From assembly GCA_029844215.1 (NCBI GenBank), contig CM056732.1:22243501-22307500 (forward strand): a stretch of 64,000 nt of DNA, written 5' to 3'. Shown here piece after piece: positions 32,265-44,035 of the stretch (positions are counted from its first letter, which is position 1; the number at the start of each line of letters is the position of its first letter). The notes below the pieces were generated by a model. It did no database searches. It was not told the DNA's origin and saw nothing but the letters and a program-made list of their open reading frames with translations. The position numbers and the translations under genes are program-made. Origin of the DNA: Przewalskia tangutica. Its lineage: Eukaryota; Streptophyta; Magnoliopsida; Solanales; Solanaceae.

Positions 32265-32545
32265 CGGGTCGACCCGACCCGGATAGTGAGCCGGGATTCG
32301 AAAATTCAAATCCTAAATAGAAAAAAATTCTCAAAATTCAAATAACCAAATATAAAAATACCTACAACATTCTGGAAATTTTTCAGACCAGGTCGGTGAC
32401 CCGGATAGTGAATTCGGATCCGTAACAGAAAATTATCAAAAAAACATATAACCAATCATAAAATTATATGCAATATTCTGAAATTTTTTTTAGAACATTT
32501 TGAATCGGGCCGGTGACCCGGATTCGGGTCGACCCGACCCGATTT
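32265..32545. repeat. GGGTCGACCCGACCC repeats in the B 3' LTR
   Basis: The motif and shortened forms (GGTCGGTGACCCGG, GGGCCGGTGACCCGG) recur three to four times about every 110 bases, within a longer duplicated AT-rich context. Only the first copy survives in the right LTR. Confidence 0.7.
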
Positions 32546-32939
32546 CGATACAAACTTAGAATAACAACAAAAAATCAGATTCTTCACCTTGTTTTTCTTA
32601 AATTTTCAGATTACAAACACACACACACATAATATATATATATATATATATATTATATATTAAATTAAAAACTAACCTTTTGATTCCGGAAACAGATCCG
32701 AAATGAAGAACAATATGTAATTCGAGGATAGTGAAGAACAAAATGACGTCCAAATAACAATACCACACAAAAATCCGATTTCTTTTGTTAGTACTTCGGA
32801 TTTCACTCCTTTAAACAAGAACACAAAAGATTAATAAAAATATATATAAATTTGTAAGACTTTAAAATTCCGATTTTCGATCCTAACAATAATATTTCTT
32901 TCTCATTTTTCGGTCCCCCTTTCATAGAACAAAGGGGGG

Positions 32940-32948
32940 ATTTATAGG
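32940..32948 (-). promoter_or_regulatory. TATA box of the B LTR
   Basis: CCTATAAAT on the minus strand between C-rich runs. It is present in the right LTR at 57845-57853. Confidence 0.5.
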
Positions 32949-33893
32949 TGGGTTACCCCCCCCCCCAAACGTTCATAACAAACTTTTCCAACGGATTCAA
33001 AAATAATAATCATCAAATTTGTCTTTTCAATTCGGATTTAGGGGAATAGGGGTGTGGGTTGTGTCAGGGTTTTTTTTAGGTTTTTAAATGGGGGGTTAAA
33101 AGGGTTGGGCGAAATGGGGGTTTGGGCCTGGAAGATGGGGATGACTATATGGGCCTTGGGGTTGGGCCTGGCTTGTCCGATTTTATTTTAAAAAGGGATA
33201 ATTTTCGGGCTTTTATTTTATTGTGTTAGGTAGAAATGTTTTGGATTGTGATTAAAAAAAAGTAAAGAGGGTTTATTTTTAAAACAAAGTTTCATAAAAT
33301 AGTAAATTATTTAATAAAATGACATCATGAATATAATATTTGTGAAATGCTTAATGCTTAATTAAATTAAAATGTGATGCCTATTTTCTTAGAATATTTA
33401 GAAAAATTATGATTATGATATTAAAAATAATGTGAATAATGATAATGACAAAATAAAAATAATGACAATGTAATAATAAATAAAAATATAATATTTGTGG
33501 AATGCCTAACGTTTAATTAAATTAGAATGCGATGACTATTTTTATAAGATAACATAATATTAATGTAAAAATATGATTATTATGTAAAAATGTAAATAAT
33601 GGTAAAAGTGAGGATAATAATAATTATAATAATAAATACTAATTTCCTTTTAGCATAATAATAAATATAATATTTAGGAAAAAATGGTAAACGTTTAATT
33701 TAAAAAGAAAGTGTGATGCTTATTATTAGTCAAAACATAAAATATTAGGATAAAATAAATACGATAATCATATTAAACACGAAAGATAGTAAGAAATACG
33801 AACATACGTGCATTTCAAAAAAAAAATAGGGTTTTTAAAATATTGAAATTGTAACTAGATAATGAAAAGGATGGACAAAATTGGGTGTCAACA

Positions 33894-33970
33894 GCTTGTC
33901 TCTCTTTGACTGAAGATGATGGAAGAATTTCCGAACAAAGACGTTGACTTAAAGCCAATTTTGTCCTAAT
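33894..33970 (-). other. Polypurine tract and conserved pre-tract block of Ogre B
   Basis: The minus strand has AAAGAGAGACAAGC directly before the LTR terminus, preceded by CAAAATTGGCT, AGTCAAC and TTTGT(C/T)CG motifs shared with A and C. Confidence 0.7.
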
Positions 33971-33989
33971 AGTCAAAGAGTAGGGAATG

Positions 33990-34345
33990 CATGGTTAAAC
34001 AGAGTTTTCAAGAAGAGAAAGTGATCTCTGATGCTAGGAATTTTAAGCGCAAAGCTGATGCAAATTCAAAATTTTGTCCCAGTATCGAATTATGATGACA
34101 ATGGGTTGTTGTGATGCCAAAATTAAAAGCAAAGTTGTTGTAGATTTAAAATTTTGTCCAGTGTCGAATTATGATGACACTGAGTTGCTGCGATGATAGA
34201 AAATTAAAGACGGGCAGACCATGAATTCAAAATTTGTTCCAATGTCGAATTATGATGACACTGGATTCCTGTGACACTAGAAAATTAAAGACATGACGGA
34301 CGCAAATTCATCATTTTTATCGCAGTATCAAATTATGATGACACT
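33990..34345. repeat. Tandem repeat of about 80 bp with CCAGTGTCG hairpins (Ogre B)
   Basis: Four to five units, each with a version of CCAGTGTCGAATTATGATG followed by ACACTGG. The inverted halves form a hairpin of 7-9 pairs. Several copies keep pairing despite substitutions. It occupies the same position as 7630-7765 in A, where only two copies exist. Confidence 0.8.
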
Positions 34346-34589
34346 GGGGCCATTGGTGTTGCGGGACGCTGGAGAAGAGTGAATCGACGTTCGAAGCAGG
34401 TCATGGACCTTCGTTGGAAAGTTCAGCTCTCCAATAAATTACCTCGGTTCGCCGTAAAAGAAGTTTCACGTTGTGATCCTGCTCATGTAGATTAAAGCTC
34501 CTGAAGGCTAAAGCTTAAGAAAAATTAATGCATAACTGTTAAGACAAAAATGATAAAGTATGAATATATGAGTAATGCGATCATGTGAG

Positions 34590-35400
34590 TAGGAATGTCG
34601 TCATGTGTAGACGTAATGTGTTGAAGGTGTCGTAGTTGTAAATGCATGATCAGGATGTTTGTGACGTCATTGTGTTGACGTGATGTTGATGGCGTCTTTG
34701 TGTTGGCGTGATGATGATGGCATCATTGTGTTGACGATGCATATGACGTTATTGTGTTTATATGATGATGACATCATTGTGTTGACGATGCAGATGACGT
34801 CATTGTGTTGACGTGACGATGATGTCATTGTGTTGACGCTATGTTGATGACATCATTGTGTTGACGTGATGATGGTGTCATTGTGTTGACGATTTTGATG
34901 ATGTCATTGTATTAACGATTTTGATGGGGTCATTGTGTTGACAATATTTGAAGACGTCATTGTATTGACGATTTTAATGGTGTCATTGTGTAGACGATAT
35001 GATGTTGTCAATGTATTGACAATATTTGAAGGCGTCATTATGTTAACGATTTTGATGGCGTCATTGTGTTGATGACGTTTTTGGCGTCATTGTGTTGACA
35101 ATTTTTTTGGCATCATTGTGTTGGCAATATTGATAGTGTCATTGTGTAGACAATTTTGATGGTGAAATATGTTGACAATTTTGATGGTGTCATTGTGTTG
35201 ACGATGTTTTTGACGTCATTGTGTTGAAATTTGTTTTTGGCGTCATTGTGTTGACGATTTGATGTTGACATTATGTTGTCGATTTGATGTTGTCATTATG
35301 TTGTCGATTTGATGTTGACATTATGTTGTCGATTTGATGTTGTCATTGTGTTGACGATATTGATGACGTCATTGTGTTAACAATATTGATGGAATATGAC
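34590..35400. repeat. Hairpin tandem array of Ogre B (CGTC-ATTGTGTT-GACG units)
   Basis: Over twenty irregular units of about 20-40 bases built round GTCATTGTGTTGAC, many preceded by GATGATG or TTTTGATGG. Most units can form a short hairpin with the 8-nt loop ATTGTGTT. The sequence is related to the array of A (loop GTTGCATA) and occupies the same position, but it is more diverged and has no fixed period. Confidence 0.85.
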
Positions 35401-36120
35401 TGTGCCCGAACTGATGTGCTGGACTTTATTACAGAATTTGGATTTTGATTGTTGTTGTCTTTTCTGCTTCTGCTAATATAAAGAATTTGTGCTCAAAGAA
35501 AACTTATGAGTTTTGAAACCGCCTGGGTTGAAATGACGTCGTTGTCTAGGCGTTGTGCGTTTGTGAACCGCATGAATTGAAGTGTCGTCGTTGTCTGGAC
35601 GTTTGTGCGTTTGTGAACCGCATGAGTTGAGATGACGTTGTTGTGCGTTTGTAACCGCATGGGTTGAGAAATGCGCTGAGCTTTACTGTATGATTAGGAC
35701 ATTTGATGATTGATACTGTATTCCCTGTTGCTGCTAATATGAAAAACCTGTATTCAAAGAAAATTTGTGAGTTTGGGGGGGGGGGGGGGCAGGTCGATTC
35801 GTATTGACTTTGCAGCTTTGATCCTTGATATTTGTACGCCTGACTTGTTTGGACTTGTAACCCGTGTCTAGTTTCCTGTCTTGACTAGTTGTTCAATGAA
35901 ATATTAATTGAAAATACAATGCTTATGAAAAAGTTTTTGTCAGAATTCCAAGATCAACGTTTTTGTGTTTGTTGGCATCTTCTCACGGTGAAACCTTGAA
36001 AATGCCCCAGTTTCAAACATGCTAAGGAGCTTGGTCGAAACTGAGTCTTGTGGTGGTTGTTTGACTATCATATAAAAAAATGTGTATTTTTTTTATGCAA
36101 AGCAAATGGAGGAAAGTTTT
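35400..36120. other. Linker of Ogre B 3' region
   Basis: Non-coding. Contains two or three more CGTC-GTTGTCTG-GACG type hairpins with a GTGCGTTTGTGAACCGCATG segment repeated three times (35520-35670). A G homopolymer is at 35777-35789. Otherwise it resembles the A linker (25096-25500). Confidence 0.5.
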
Positions 36121-36124
36121 TCAA

Positions 36125-36395
36125 TGGTGTGACCGAAGTCGATTTAGGTCGTATATGTATCCCAACAAAGGAATCAGGTCATAATGCAGTTCGTTACAAG
36201 CAGAAGAGGGGTTGTTATATTTTCTAGAAATGGGACCGAAGCCGAAGTGACCGCCTAGGTATTCCGCCGAGGGAATCAGGTCATAACGTAGTTCTAATTA
36301 CAAAAAAGAATGATAAAGTTTTCTGAAAGTGGGACCGAAGCTGATATGACCGCCTACGTATCCCGCCGAGGGAATCAGGTCATAACGTGGTTCCA
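36125..36395. repeat. Three copies of the 60-bp motif (Ogre B)
   Basis: Copies at about 36130, 36232 and 36333, spaced roughly 100 bases, each with ACCGAAG(C/T)(C/T)GA, TATCCC(G/A) and GAATCAGGTCATAA. The second and third are nearly identical. Athila D inserted a few bases after the last copy. Confidence 0.85.
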
Positions 36396-36400
36396 AAGGT
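36396..36400. repeat. Target-site duplication of Athila D (left)
   Basis: AAGGT before TGTTAGGACG. AAGGT also follows CGCCTAACA at 43002-43006. Confidence 0.92.
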
Positions 36401-37579
36401 TGTTAGGACGATTTCCAATTGCTCATGCAAGTGTACGTATCGTTACAAGTAATATAGTCTGGTAAGACCGAATATCGGCCTCAGAGACTGGTTTCTAATT
36501 ACCGAACATCTATTCTAGGTTATCTATTTGGCAAACGATAAATTTATTTGATTTTTATCTAACACTAGTAGAGTAATTGCACGGATTAAACTAAATTATT
36601 GAGGTTTAATCAGTTATGAAGGAATTAGGGCTTCCAATATCCTCGACTATCCACTCCTTTTAATCCTTAATGCAACTAGAATGACTTATTTTTCTACGTT
36701 AAGATAGCGGTTAACTAGACTGTCTTATATTCCGATTAAGATATATAATCGCTCAACCCCAGTGCAGAACTCTTCTATATTTCTATGATAGGATTTACTA
36801 CATATGAGGATTAAGAACAATAACCTATAATGCTACACAAGTATCGGGGTACTTTCGTCCGCGATTTTAACCTATGTCTATTCAATTACAGCATATCCAA
36901 ATCTCTCCTCTCGGTTCTTGATTCAAAATCATATAGATTATGATAATTAGTGATCAATTAACTATCAAACATTCATACTAATATTGAATAAATTGAAGAG
37001 GAAATAAAACTAATGCATTAATTCATGAAATAGAGTTTCAAGTGATTCAATAGGAAAGCCCTAATAAAGTGTTTAGCTCCTAGCCATAGACATGCTAAGA
37101 ACTAATACAAATACCAATATAAACTGAATTGAAAACTAGAAGAAAAAATACGTATAACTAGGTCTCCAATTGTAGCCTCCAAATTTTCATGTGTTGTCTT
37201 CTGTTCTGGAATCCCCCCTCCAATAGAATAATCCCTAGGGCTTAAGTTTGCTGAAATTTTGTCAAACCTGGACTATTCTGCCCTTTGCCAATTTAACTTC
37301 GGAATTGGATTTTCCACCTCGGCACTGCGGCGCCCAAACTCCTGTGGGTTCTCAGATGTTCTGGCGCCGCTTGGCTTCGTCCGAATCTTTAATTTTTCAT
37401 CTTTTTGCCTTGGGACTCCTTTTATGCCCACTTTTTGCTCATTTTCGTCATTTTGTCTTTTTGAACCGTTGTGACTCAAAACAAAGGAAAACGACCATAA
37501 CACTACACTTATTTAAACGAAAATGAGAAAAATACTAACTAAAAATGACTCAAAAAGCGTATATAAAATACGCCTAACA
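36401..37579 (-). repeat. 3' LTR of Athila D
   Basis: Near-identical to 41784-43001, with small differences (e.g. shorter GGCGCC block at 37320-37375). The plus-strand GC-rich stretch CTCGGCACTGCGGCGCCC stands out from AT-rich surroundings. Confidence 0.93.
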
Positions 37580-37597
37580 AATACCCCCAAACTTAAC
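37580..37597 (-). other. Polypurine tract of Athila D
   Basis: The minus strand reads GTTAAGTTTGGGGGTATT just before the LTR terminus TGTTAGGCG. The TTTGGGGGT core is characteristic of Athila elements. Confidence 0.85.
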
Positions 37598-39100
37598 ATT
37601 TGCTCGCCCTCAAGCAAAGATCAAAACAGAATAAAAGAAACAAAAGACAAAAAGACTCAAAGACTCAAATCAAGCAGCTGCACAATGTTACTTAGAAAAG
37701 CATGAACGTCAGTTGGGATAATATGCTGGAACATATATAGCATGAATATAACAATCTAGAATTTCAAGCTAGATATTTCGCAAATTCATTTCAATCACAC
37801 TCAATGGAAACATGAACATTAACCTATGTATGTCAATTTCATTTAGTTCTATGAGACTATTTACTTGCTATTCTCCACTAATTATGGACACACATACTAG
37901 AGATCTTCAGGACTTGTCAGGGTTGTAATGTAGGCTTAGACAGGGGTAGGTAAGATTAGGCATTTAGTCTCAATTTACATACCATAAGCGTTTTTCATTC
38001 AACTCTTTCGTCCTTCTTTTTGGTATCCTTTTCAATTCATACCTATCATTCCCCTTTTCTCTTTTTTGAGAGCAGGAAACACATTCACATCGGCACCCCC
38101 AAACTTAGGCTTTTACAATTTTTTTATTGGGGTGCATCACTTTTTCACTCTCTTTTTGTATTTATTTTTCACTCTTTTTCATCCCTATTTTCCAATTACT
38201 GCCTATGGAACACAAGAGAATCATGAGGTGTCAAAGAAAACAACTTATTTTAGGCTCAAAGGGGCTGACTAGAGATATAATTTATTGCAAGGTAGGTAAT
38301 GGATGGTAAGAAGGGCTAACAAAGAAATGTCTGAATCATCTCCCTAAGAATGTACATCTTAACTATTTCGCCTCAAATAACAAGCATACAAACTTCATAG
38401 ACATGTTTCAATCATTCTTTTCACAATTGACACACATAGGCTAAGCACAAAATATTTCAAATAATTAGACTTACATGAATCTTTGGCATATCTAACTTAA
38501 GCACACAGATTTTGGCTTCTCATTCCATTACATTATCCCACTTGATTCCCTAGGCGTTTCCAGTAACTACAGCATACATGACTAATAAATAAATAAATAA
38601 AATTTGACTCATATATGACACAAAAATCAATCAAAAAGACACAAAAACAGACATACTAAAAATAAAATAAGAACCCCCCCCCCCCAAAAAAAATTAAACG
38701 ACACATTATCCCAAATGTGTAAGACTTAAAAAAAGGATGACTTACAGACAATATCGGTTCAAAATAGTGGCGGTGGCGGCGGATGTTGCATTGAAACGGT
38801 ATCTGTGGGAAGGAATTTGGTGATTTAGGGCTTTTTATTTTTCTGAAATCCCGCACCGGCGTCGCGGCCCTGCATTCCGGTTTCACGGCGCCTAAACTCT
38901 TGCGCCTTCTCTGAAAAACAGGCGTCGTGGCGCTAAAACTCCTGCAACCTCTCAGGACATTCGGCGCCGCGGCGCTGCACCAATTTCGTGTATTCAGCGT
39001 TTTCCGTGCTTCATGTCCAATTCCCTCACCTGTCATCACAACAAAACCAAAAAATACCAAAAAGTGATAATGTTTTATTTAAAGTAATTGCATAATTTAA
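37598..39100. other. 3' untranslated region of Athila D
   Basis: Non-coding, AT-rich. Contains the module shared with Ogre A (37850-38410) and a second TTTTAGGCTCAAAGGGG block at 38250. A C homopolymer lies at 38677-38686. GC-rich cassettes GGCGCC...AAACTC at 38855-38985 echo the LTR. I see no env-like frame, although some Athila elements have one here. Confidence 0.6.
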
Positions 39101-39125
39101 ACCTTGGGTTGCCTCCCAAGTAGCG
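39094..39125. other. CTTGGGTTGCCTCCCAAG element of Athila D
   Basis: A palindromic hairpin (CTTGGG-TTGCCT-CCCAAG, plus strand) followed by TAGCGTTGTC. Athila elements are known to carry this element just downstream of pol. Here it lies about 300 bases after protease, marking the pol deletion. Confidence 0.7.
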
Positions 39126-39399
39126 TTGTCTTTAACTTCTTTTAGCCGGACGCAGGTCCTTTATTCAATCACTGGGGTAAATTACCCCCCACAACCCATC
39201 TATTTGAAAATCATTTTTCTCTTCATTACTCTATTCTTCTTTTTCACAGGGTCGGGTTTAACAAGATTTACCTTTTTGTCAACTTTCATCTCATCAACTT
39301 TTATTTCAGCACTCATACTAACATGTGGGTTCACCACTGTCGTAGTGATCCCCCTGCTTTTGGATTGTTCTTGATGAGCTGATGCGTCAGTTGTGCTCA

Positions 39400-39750
39400 C
39401 CGCAAAGTATTTCTGACCTGGGATTCAATGGTAGATTTGAAAACCTTGAACACCATCTCCTCTTCTTGGACCCTTAGTCTCAACTCTCCCTTCTCCACAT
39501 CAATGAGAGCTCTGCCCGTGGCTAGGAATGGTCTTCCCAAAATAATGGGCACGTCCTCATCTTCCTCCATGTCAAGAATGAGGAAATCTGCTGGAAAAGA
39601 AGAACTTGCCCACCTTGACTAGCACATCTTCACTATACCTCGGGGGTGCACCACAGATCGGTCAGCCAGCTGCAGATTTACTGTGGTTGGCTTGTCTTCC
39701 CCCAACTCAATCTCTTGAACACAGATAGGGGCATAAGATTTATGCTAGCC
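39400..39750 (-). pseudogene. Protease remnant of Athila D
   Basis: Following the gag frame, several minus-strand frames give RPFLATGRALI-, DMEEDEDVP- and QLADRSVV-type segments, which match the Athila retropepsin region. Frameshifts are frequent (39600-39740). The active-site Asp region is not clear in a single frame. Homology is good; function is lost. Confidence 0.75.
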
Positions 39751-39751
39751 C

Positions 39752-41543
39752 CTAAGTCACAAAGGCCCGGTTGCAGGTTACCTTTCCAATAGTGCAGGAC
39801 AGGGTGAAACTTCCCGGATCTTTCAATTTAGGAGACAATTTCTTTTGTAAGATGGCGTTGCACTCCTCTGTCAACGTTATTGTCTCGTAATCCGCCAATC
39901 TTCTCTTCTTCCTAAGTATCTCCTTCATGAATTTGAAATCTGTGGGCATTTGTTCTAACGCCTCAATGAAGGGGATATTGATGTGGAGCTTCTTAAATAC
40001 CTCCAAGAACTTGGAGAATTGTTTGTCTAGGGCCTTCTTCTGGAGTCTTTGAGGGTAAGAGATTTTATCATTGTATTCCCTCAAAGGTGCTAGTGGAGCT
40101 TTCTCTACTGTAGGGCGGTCCTCAGTGACCCCATCCTTTCCTACATCAACTGTCTTCTCACACACTTTCTCATTCACTACTGTTGGTTGGGGAGCAACCT
40201 GCTCCAACTGCTTTCCACTTCTCAACAAAATTGTCTGGCACTGCTCTCTCGGATTAACCTTTGTGTTGCTTGGGAGAGTACCCTGCGATCTGTTATTTAC
40301 CATCTTCGTCAGTTTCCCCACCTGTGTTTCCAAGTTCCTAAGAGAGGACCTTGTTTCGAACATGAACTGATTCTGCGAATTGGTGAGTGTAAGCAATGCT
40401 GCTCTCAGTTTATCAGGCTTCTCCTGTTGGGTAGGTGGTCTAAACTGCTGGGAAGATGTAGCCTGATTATGTGCCGGATGGTTCTGGTAATTACCTTGAT
40501 ATGGAGACTGCTGGGCTTAGTCATTCCTCCACGAAAAGTTGGGGTGATTTCTCCACCCCGTATTGTATGTGTTAGAGTTATAAGGGCGCTGAAAGTTCCC
40601 CACTGCTTGAACCTGCTCCATGGGCACATTATTAGGATCCACCGTTGTGCATCTGTCAAAAGAGTGTGGGCCTCCGTAAATCTCACAATTCACCGGCATC
40701 TGGACTGCATTCACAGACATAGTGTTTTGCTGCAGTTGCTTTGTCAAAAGGGCCACCTGCGCATTCAATGCGGTGATAACATCTATCTTATGTATGCCCA
40801 TAGTCTTCCTGCTACACATTAATCTGTCATCTGCCCCTTGGTGATTATTCGCAGTCATGTCTTCTAGCAACTCATGTGCCTCATTGGCACTCTTCCTCAT
40901 GAACGCTCCCCTGCTGCCGCATCAATTATGGTACGAGTAGTACCACTCAACCCATTATAAAAAAAATGTGGACCAACATCCAATTTTCTATGCCATGATG
41001 TGGGTATTTTCTCTGCAAATCCTTGAATCACTCCCATGCATCATACAACGACTCTCTATCTACCTGATAGTAATTGTTCAACTCTCCCATTAACTTTGCT
41101 GCCTTTGAAGGAGGGAAGAACTTTGCAATAAACTTTTGGGCTAAATCCTGTCAGGTGGTGACGGAGTTGGCAAGCAATGAGTTCAACCAGCTCTTGGCTC
41201 TGTCCCTAAGTGAGAACGGGAAGAGCCTCAATCTAATGTCGTTGTCAGTAAAGCCATTGTACTTGAAGGTGGCACACAGCTCCAAAAAATTGGCAGTGTG
41301 CATGTGGGGGTGTTCAGACGGCAATCCCCCAAACTGTACTGTGTTCTGGACCATGCTCAGGATGGCTGGCTTGATCTCAAAGTTATTTGCTTCTATTGTT
41401 GGGAGCCTGATGCATGTCTGTGCACCTGTAACTGTGGGCAGAACGTAGTCCCCAAAACTTCTCTCTGCTGGGACCTGTATTGGCTCCCTTACATTCTCAG
41501 GAACCTAATTGTCCGCCCCATTCTGATTCGGTTGGTTTTCCAT
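39752..41543 (-). pseudogene. Gag of Athila D with several stops
   Basis: A start at 41543 (MENQPNQ) fits the usual Athila gag N-terminus, about 220 bases after the primer site. Capsid block: GLPSEHPHMHTANFLELC, FKYNGFTDNDIRLRLFPFSL, AKSWLNSL (41300-41150). Next the DAWE and HIFYNGLSG segments. A CX-type knuckle variant, CEIYGGPHSFDRC, lies at about 40690-40645. The C-terminal region (40396-39752) has SLRNLETQVGKL and LRSGKQLE, then ALEQMPTDFKFMKEIL and LPPKLKDPGSF-like sequence before protease. At least four in-frame stops and a frameshift at 40400-40520 inactivate it. Confidence 0.9.
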
Positions 41544-41759
41544 GGTCACTCAATCAGATATCTTCTTGTTTCGCCTGTTCTGCTTGCAAGTTTTCTCAAT
41601 TTCAGGATTAAAAGAAACAAGTGTATTTGCTCCTCTTCTTTTTCGCATAATCTACGTCCTGAAATCGATCAAAATCAAAAAACAAATCAAGGCAACAGGG
41701 TTCTAAAAAAAAACAAAGTACAATTAAGAATAAATGGTTCGATATTAGAAGTACGTCAG

Positions 41760-41777
41760 TCCCCGGCAACGACGACA
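41760..41777 (-). other. Primer-binding site of Athila D
   Basis: The minus strand reads TGTCGTCGTTGCCGGGGA, six bases after the LTR end. It differs at two positions from TGGCGCCGTTGCCGGGGA, the tRNA-Asp site of Athila. Confidence 0.8.
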
Positions 41778-41783
41778 AAAACT

Positions 41784-43001
41784 TGTTAGGCCGATTTTCA
41801 ATTGCTCACGCAAGTGTACGTATTGTTACAAGTAATATAGTCTGGTAAGACCAAATATCGTCCTCAGAGACTGGTTTCTAATTACCGGACATCTATTCTA
41901 GGTTATCTATTTGGCAAACGATAAGTTGATTTGGTTTTTATCTAACACTAGTAGTGTAATTGCAAGGATTAAACTAAATTATTGAGGTTTAATTAGTTAT
42001 GAAGGAATTAGGGCTTCCAATATCCTCGACTATCCACTCTTTTTAATCCTTAATGCAACTAGAATGACTTCTTTTTCTACGTTAAGATAGTGGTTAACTA
42101 GACTGTCTTATATTCCGATTAGGATATATAATCGCCCAACCCCAGTGCAGAACTCTTCTATATTTCTATGATAGGATTTACTACATAGGAGGATTAAGAA
42201 CAATAACCTATAATGCTACACAAGTATCGGGGTACTTTCGTCCGCGATTTTAACCTATGTCTATTCAATTACAGCATATCCAACTCTCTCCTCTCGGTTC
42301 TTGATTCGAAATCATATAGATTATGATAATTAGTGATCAATTAATTATCAAACATTCATACCAATATTGAATAAATCTTAATCAAGTGAAGAAGAAATCA
42401 AACTAATGCATTAATTCATGAAATAGAGTTTCAAGTGATTCAATAGGAAAGCCCTAATAAAGTGTTTAGCTCCTAGTCATAGACGTGCTAAGAACTAATA
42501 CAAATACCAACATAAACTGAATTGAAAACTAAAAGAAAAATTACGTAGAACTAGGTCTCTAATTATAGCCTCCAAATTTTCCTGTATTGTTTTATGTTCT
42601 AGAATCCACCCTCAATAGAATAATCCCTAGGTCTTAAGTATGCTGAGATTTCGTCCAACCTGGACCATTCTGCCCTTGGCCAATTTAACTTCGGAATTGG
42701 ATTTTCCGCCTCGTCGATGCAGCCCTGCAATCCGGCGCCGCGACGCCCAAACTCCTGTGGGTTCTCAGATGTTCTGGCGCCGCTGCGCCACTTGGCTTCG
42801 TCCGAATCTTCACTTTTTCATCTTTTTGCCTCGGGACTCTCCTTTTATGCCCACTTTTTGCTCATTTTTGTCATTTTGACTTTTTGAACCGTTGTGACTC
42901 AAAATAAAAGAAAACGACCCTAACACTACACTTATTTAAATGAAAATGGGAAAAATATAACTAAAAATGACTCAAAAAGCGTATACAAAATACGCCTAAC
43001 A
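41784..43001 (-). repeat. 5' LTR of Athila D
   Basis: Minus-strand reading from TGTTAGGCGTATTTTG (43001) to CGGCCTAACA (41784). It carries a longer GC block than the other copy (GGCGCCGCGACGCCC, CTGGCGCCGCTGCGCC, 42715-42790). Confidence 0.93.
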
Positions 43002-43006
43002 AAGGT

Positions 43007-44035
43007 ACAAGCAAAACGGAGGCAAAAAATATTCAAAACGTGAATTCGATTCTAGACTCGATTGAATCGCATTACTTTGTTAAACTAAACCACTTTTGTA
43101 AAGATTTTCGGAGGACCAAGACAGGGGTATGAGTTCAGTTGTTCAAAACGTCTTCTTCCTCTGTATCCCGGATGGTTGGGTTTTCGGCGGGATCATCCAG
43201 GATCATATTGTATTATGCTTGTTTTCAGCAATGAAAAGACTTTTAAGTCCTTCCATGTGGTTTTCTGTATCGTCTTCTTTTGACTCATGCGCAGTGCATG
43301 CTTTGACAAATGACTGATTCGGGCGGAACAGGTTTTGACAAAGGGTAATTATTTACATTGGGGGGAGCTCCTTTCAGTTGGATGACTCCTTCTTTGATCA
43401 ATTCTTCAATTTTGTCTTTGAGGGTATAACAACTTCCCGTGTCGTGTCCAGTAACTCCAGAGTGGTATGCTCAATGTTTAGTCTCATCTTGCCCTCTGGA
43501 AGTAGGTCTAGGGATATTTCTCGGGATTGATTGGAAGATTCCTGTGGCTCTCAACCTCTCGTACAACTGTGCTAAATGTTCGGCCAAATGTGTATAGGTT
43601 TTGGCTGGCTTTCTTTCGGTATTTATGCGAGGTTTGGGTGCATTTGGTGGCTGGTATGTAGGTTTATATTGTGGGGGATAGATGGGTGTTCAGAATGAGT
43701 TGTATGTTGGTTGGGTATGGTAGACAGGGTCTGGAGCAGGGGAGTATTGATAATAATGCAATGGATTTTGGTTATAGTAGGAAGGCTAGGGTGGAGTATT
43801 TAGGCTAATAGATAGGCTGGTGAGATTTCGGAGCCTCTCAATATTGGCCTGCATAGTTGTCATTTGTTGCGGCAATTGGGTGAGGTATTCGAGTTGATCT
43901 GTAGTGTTTCTCTCTGTTTTGTTTATAGGAACAGAGACGGGTCTCAAGCCATTCTGTTCAGATGTCCCTGAATTAGTCATGTTGTTGTATCGCGCCTTTG
44001 ATCTTGTAAAGTGTGGGTGTTCTGACATCTTCTAG
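43007..44035 (-). pseudogene. Gag fragment of Ogre element B
   Basis: The minus strand has MSEHPHFTRSKARYNN at 44028, a start shared with C (MTEQQYFTKPKARPND at 49703). Further on are AKTYTHLAEHLAQLYERL, then YHSGVTGHDTGSCYTLK and KIEELIKEGVIQLKGAPPN (about 43480-43350). The last block is the modified zinc-knuckle region (C..HSG..GHDT..C..LK) typical of Tat/Ogre gag. Stops and frameshifts occur throughout (e.g. before YHSGV). The middle capsid region is much shorter than in full Ogre gag, suggesting an internal deletion. Downstream pol is absent and D intervenes. Confidence 0.78.

Larger units (their letters stand above)
31190..33893 (-). repeat. 3' LTR of Ogre element B, truncated at its outer end
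   Basis: Minus-strand reading from TGTTGACACCCAATTTTG at 33893. Similarity to the right LTR stops near 31190 at TATCCTAAA, so the outer roughly 215 bases (U5 end and CGCGACA terminus) are missing where X begins. It includes repeats of GGGTCGACCCGACCC (32265-32545) that the other LTR has lost through a 484-bp deletion. A (TA)n run is at 32635-32652 and C/G homopolymers at 32950-32966. Confidence 0.88.
36401..43001 (-). mobile_element. Athila-lineage LTR retrotransposon D, deletion derivative lacking pol
   Basis: LTRs of about 1.2 kb (36401-37579 and 41784-43001) start TGTTAGG and end CGCCTAACA, with AAGGT duplications. The primer site (minus, TGTCGTCGTTGCCGGGGA) is two bases different from the tRNA-Asp site usual in Athila, and the polypurine tract has AGTTTGGGGGT. 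The interior is only 4.2 kb: gag and a protease remnant are followed almost directly by the CTTGGGAGGCAACCCAAG element that normally lies downstream of pol. RT, RNase H and integrase are thus missing. It must have moved with enzymes from another element, or lost pol after insertion. Confidence 0.9.

Noticed and set aside
37598..39100. Possible env-like gene in Athila D
   Set aside because: Some Athila elements have one here, but only short frames without a signal peptide or clear membrane segments are present.
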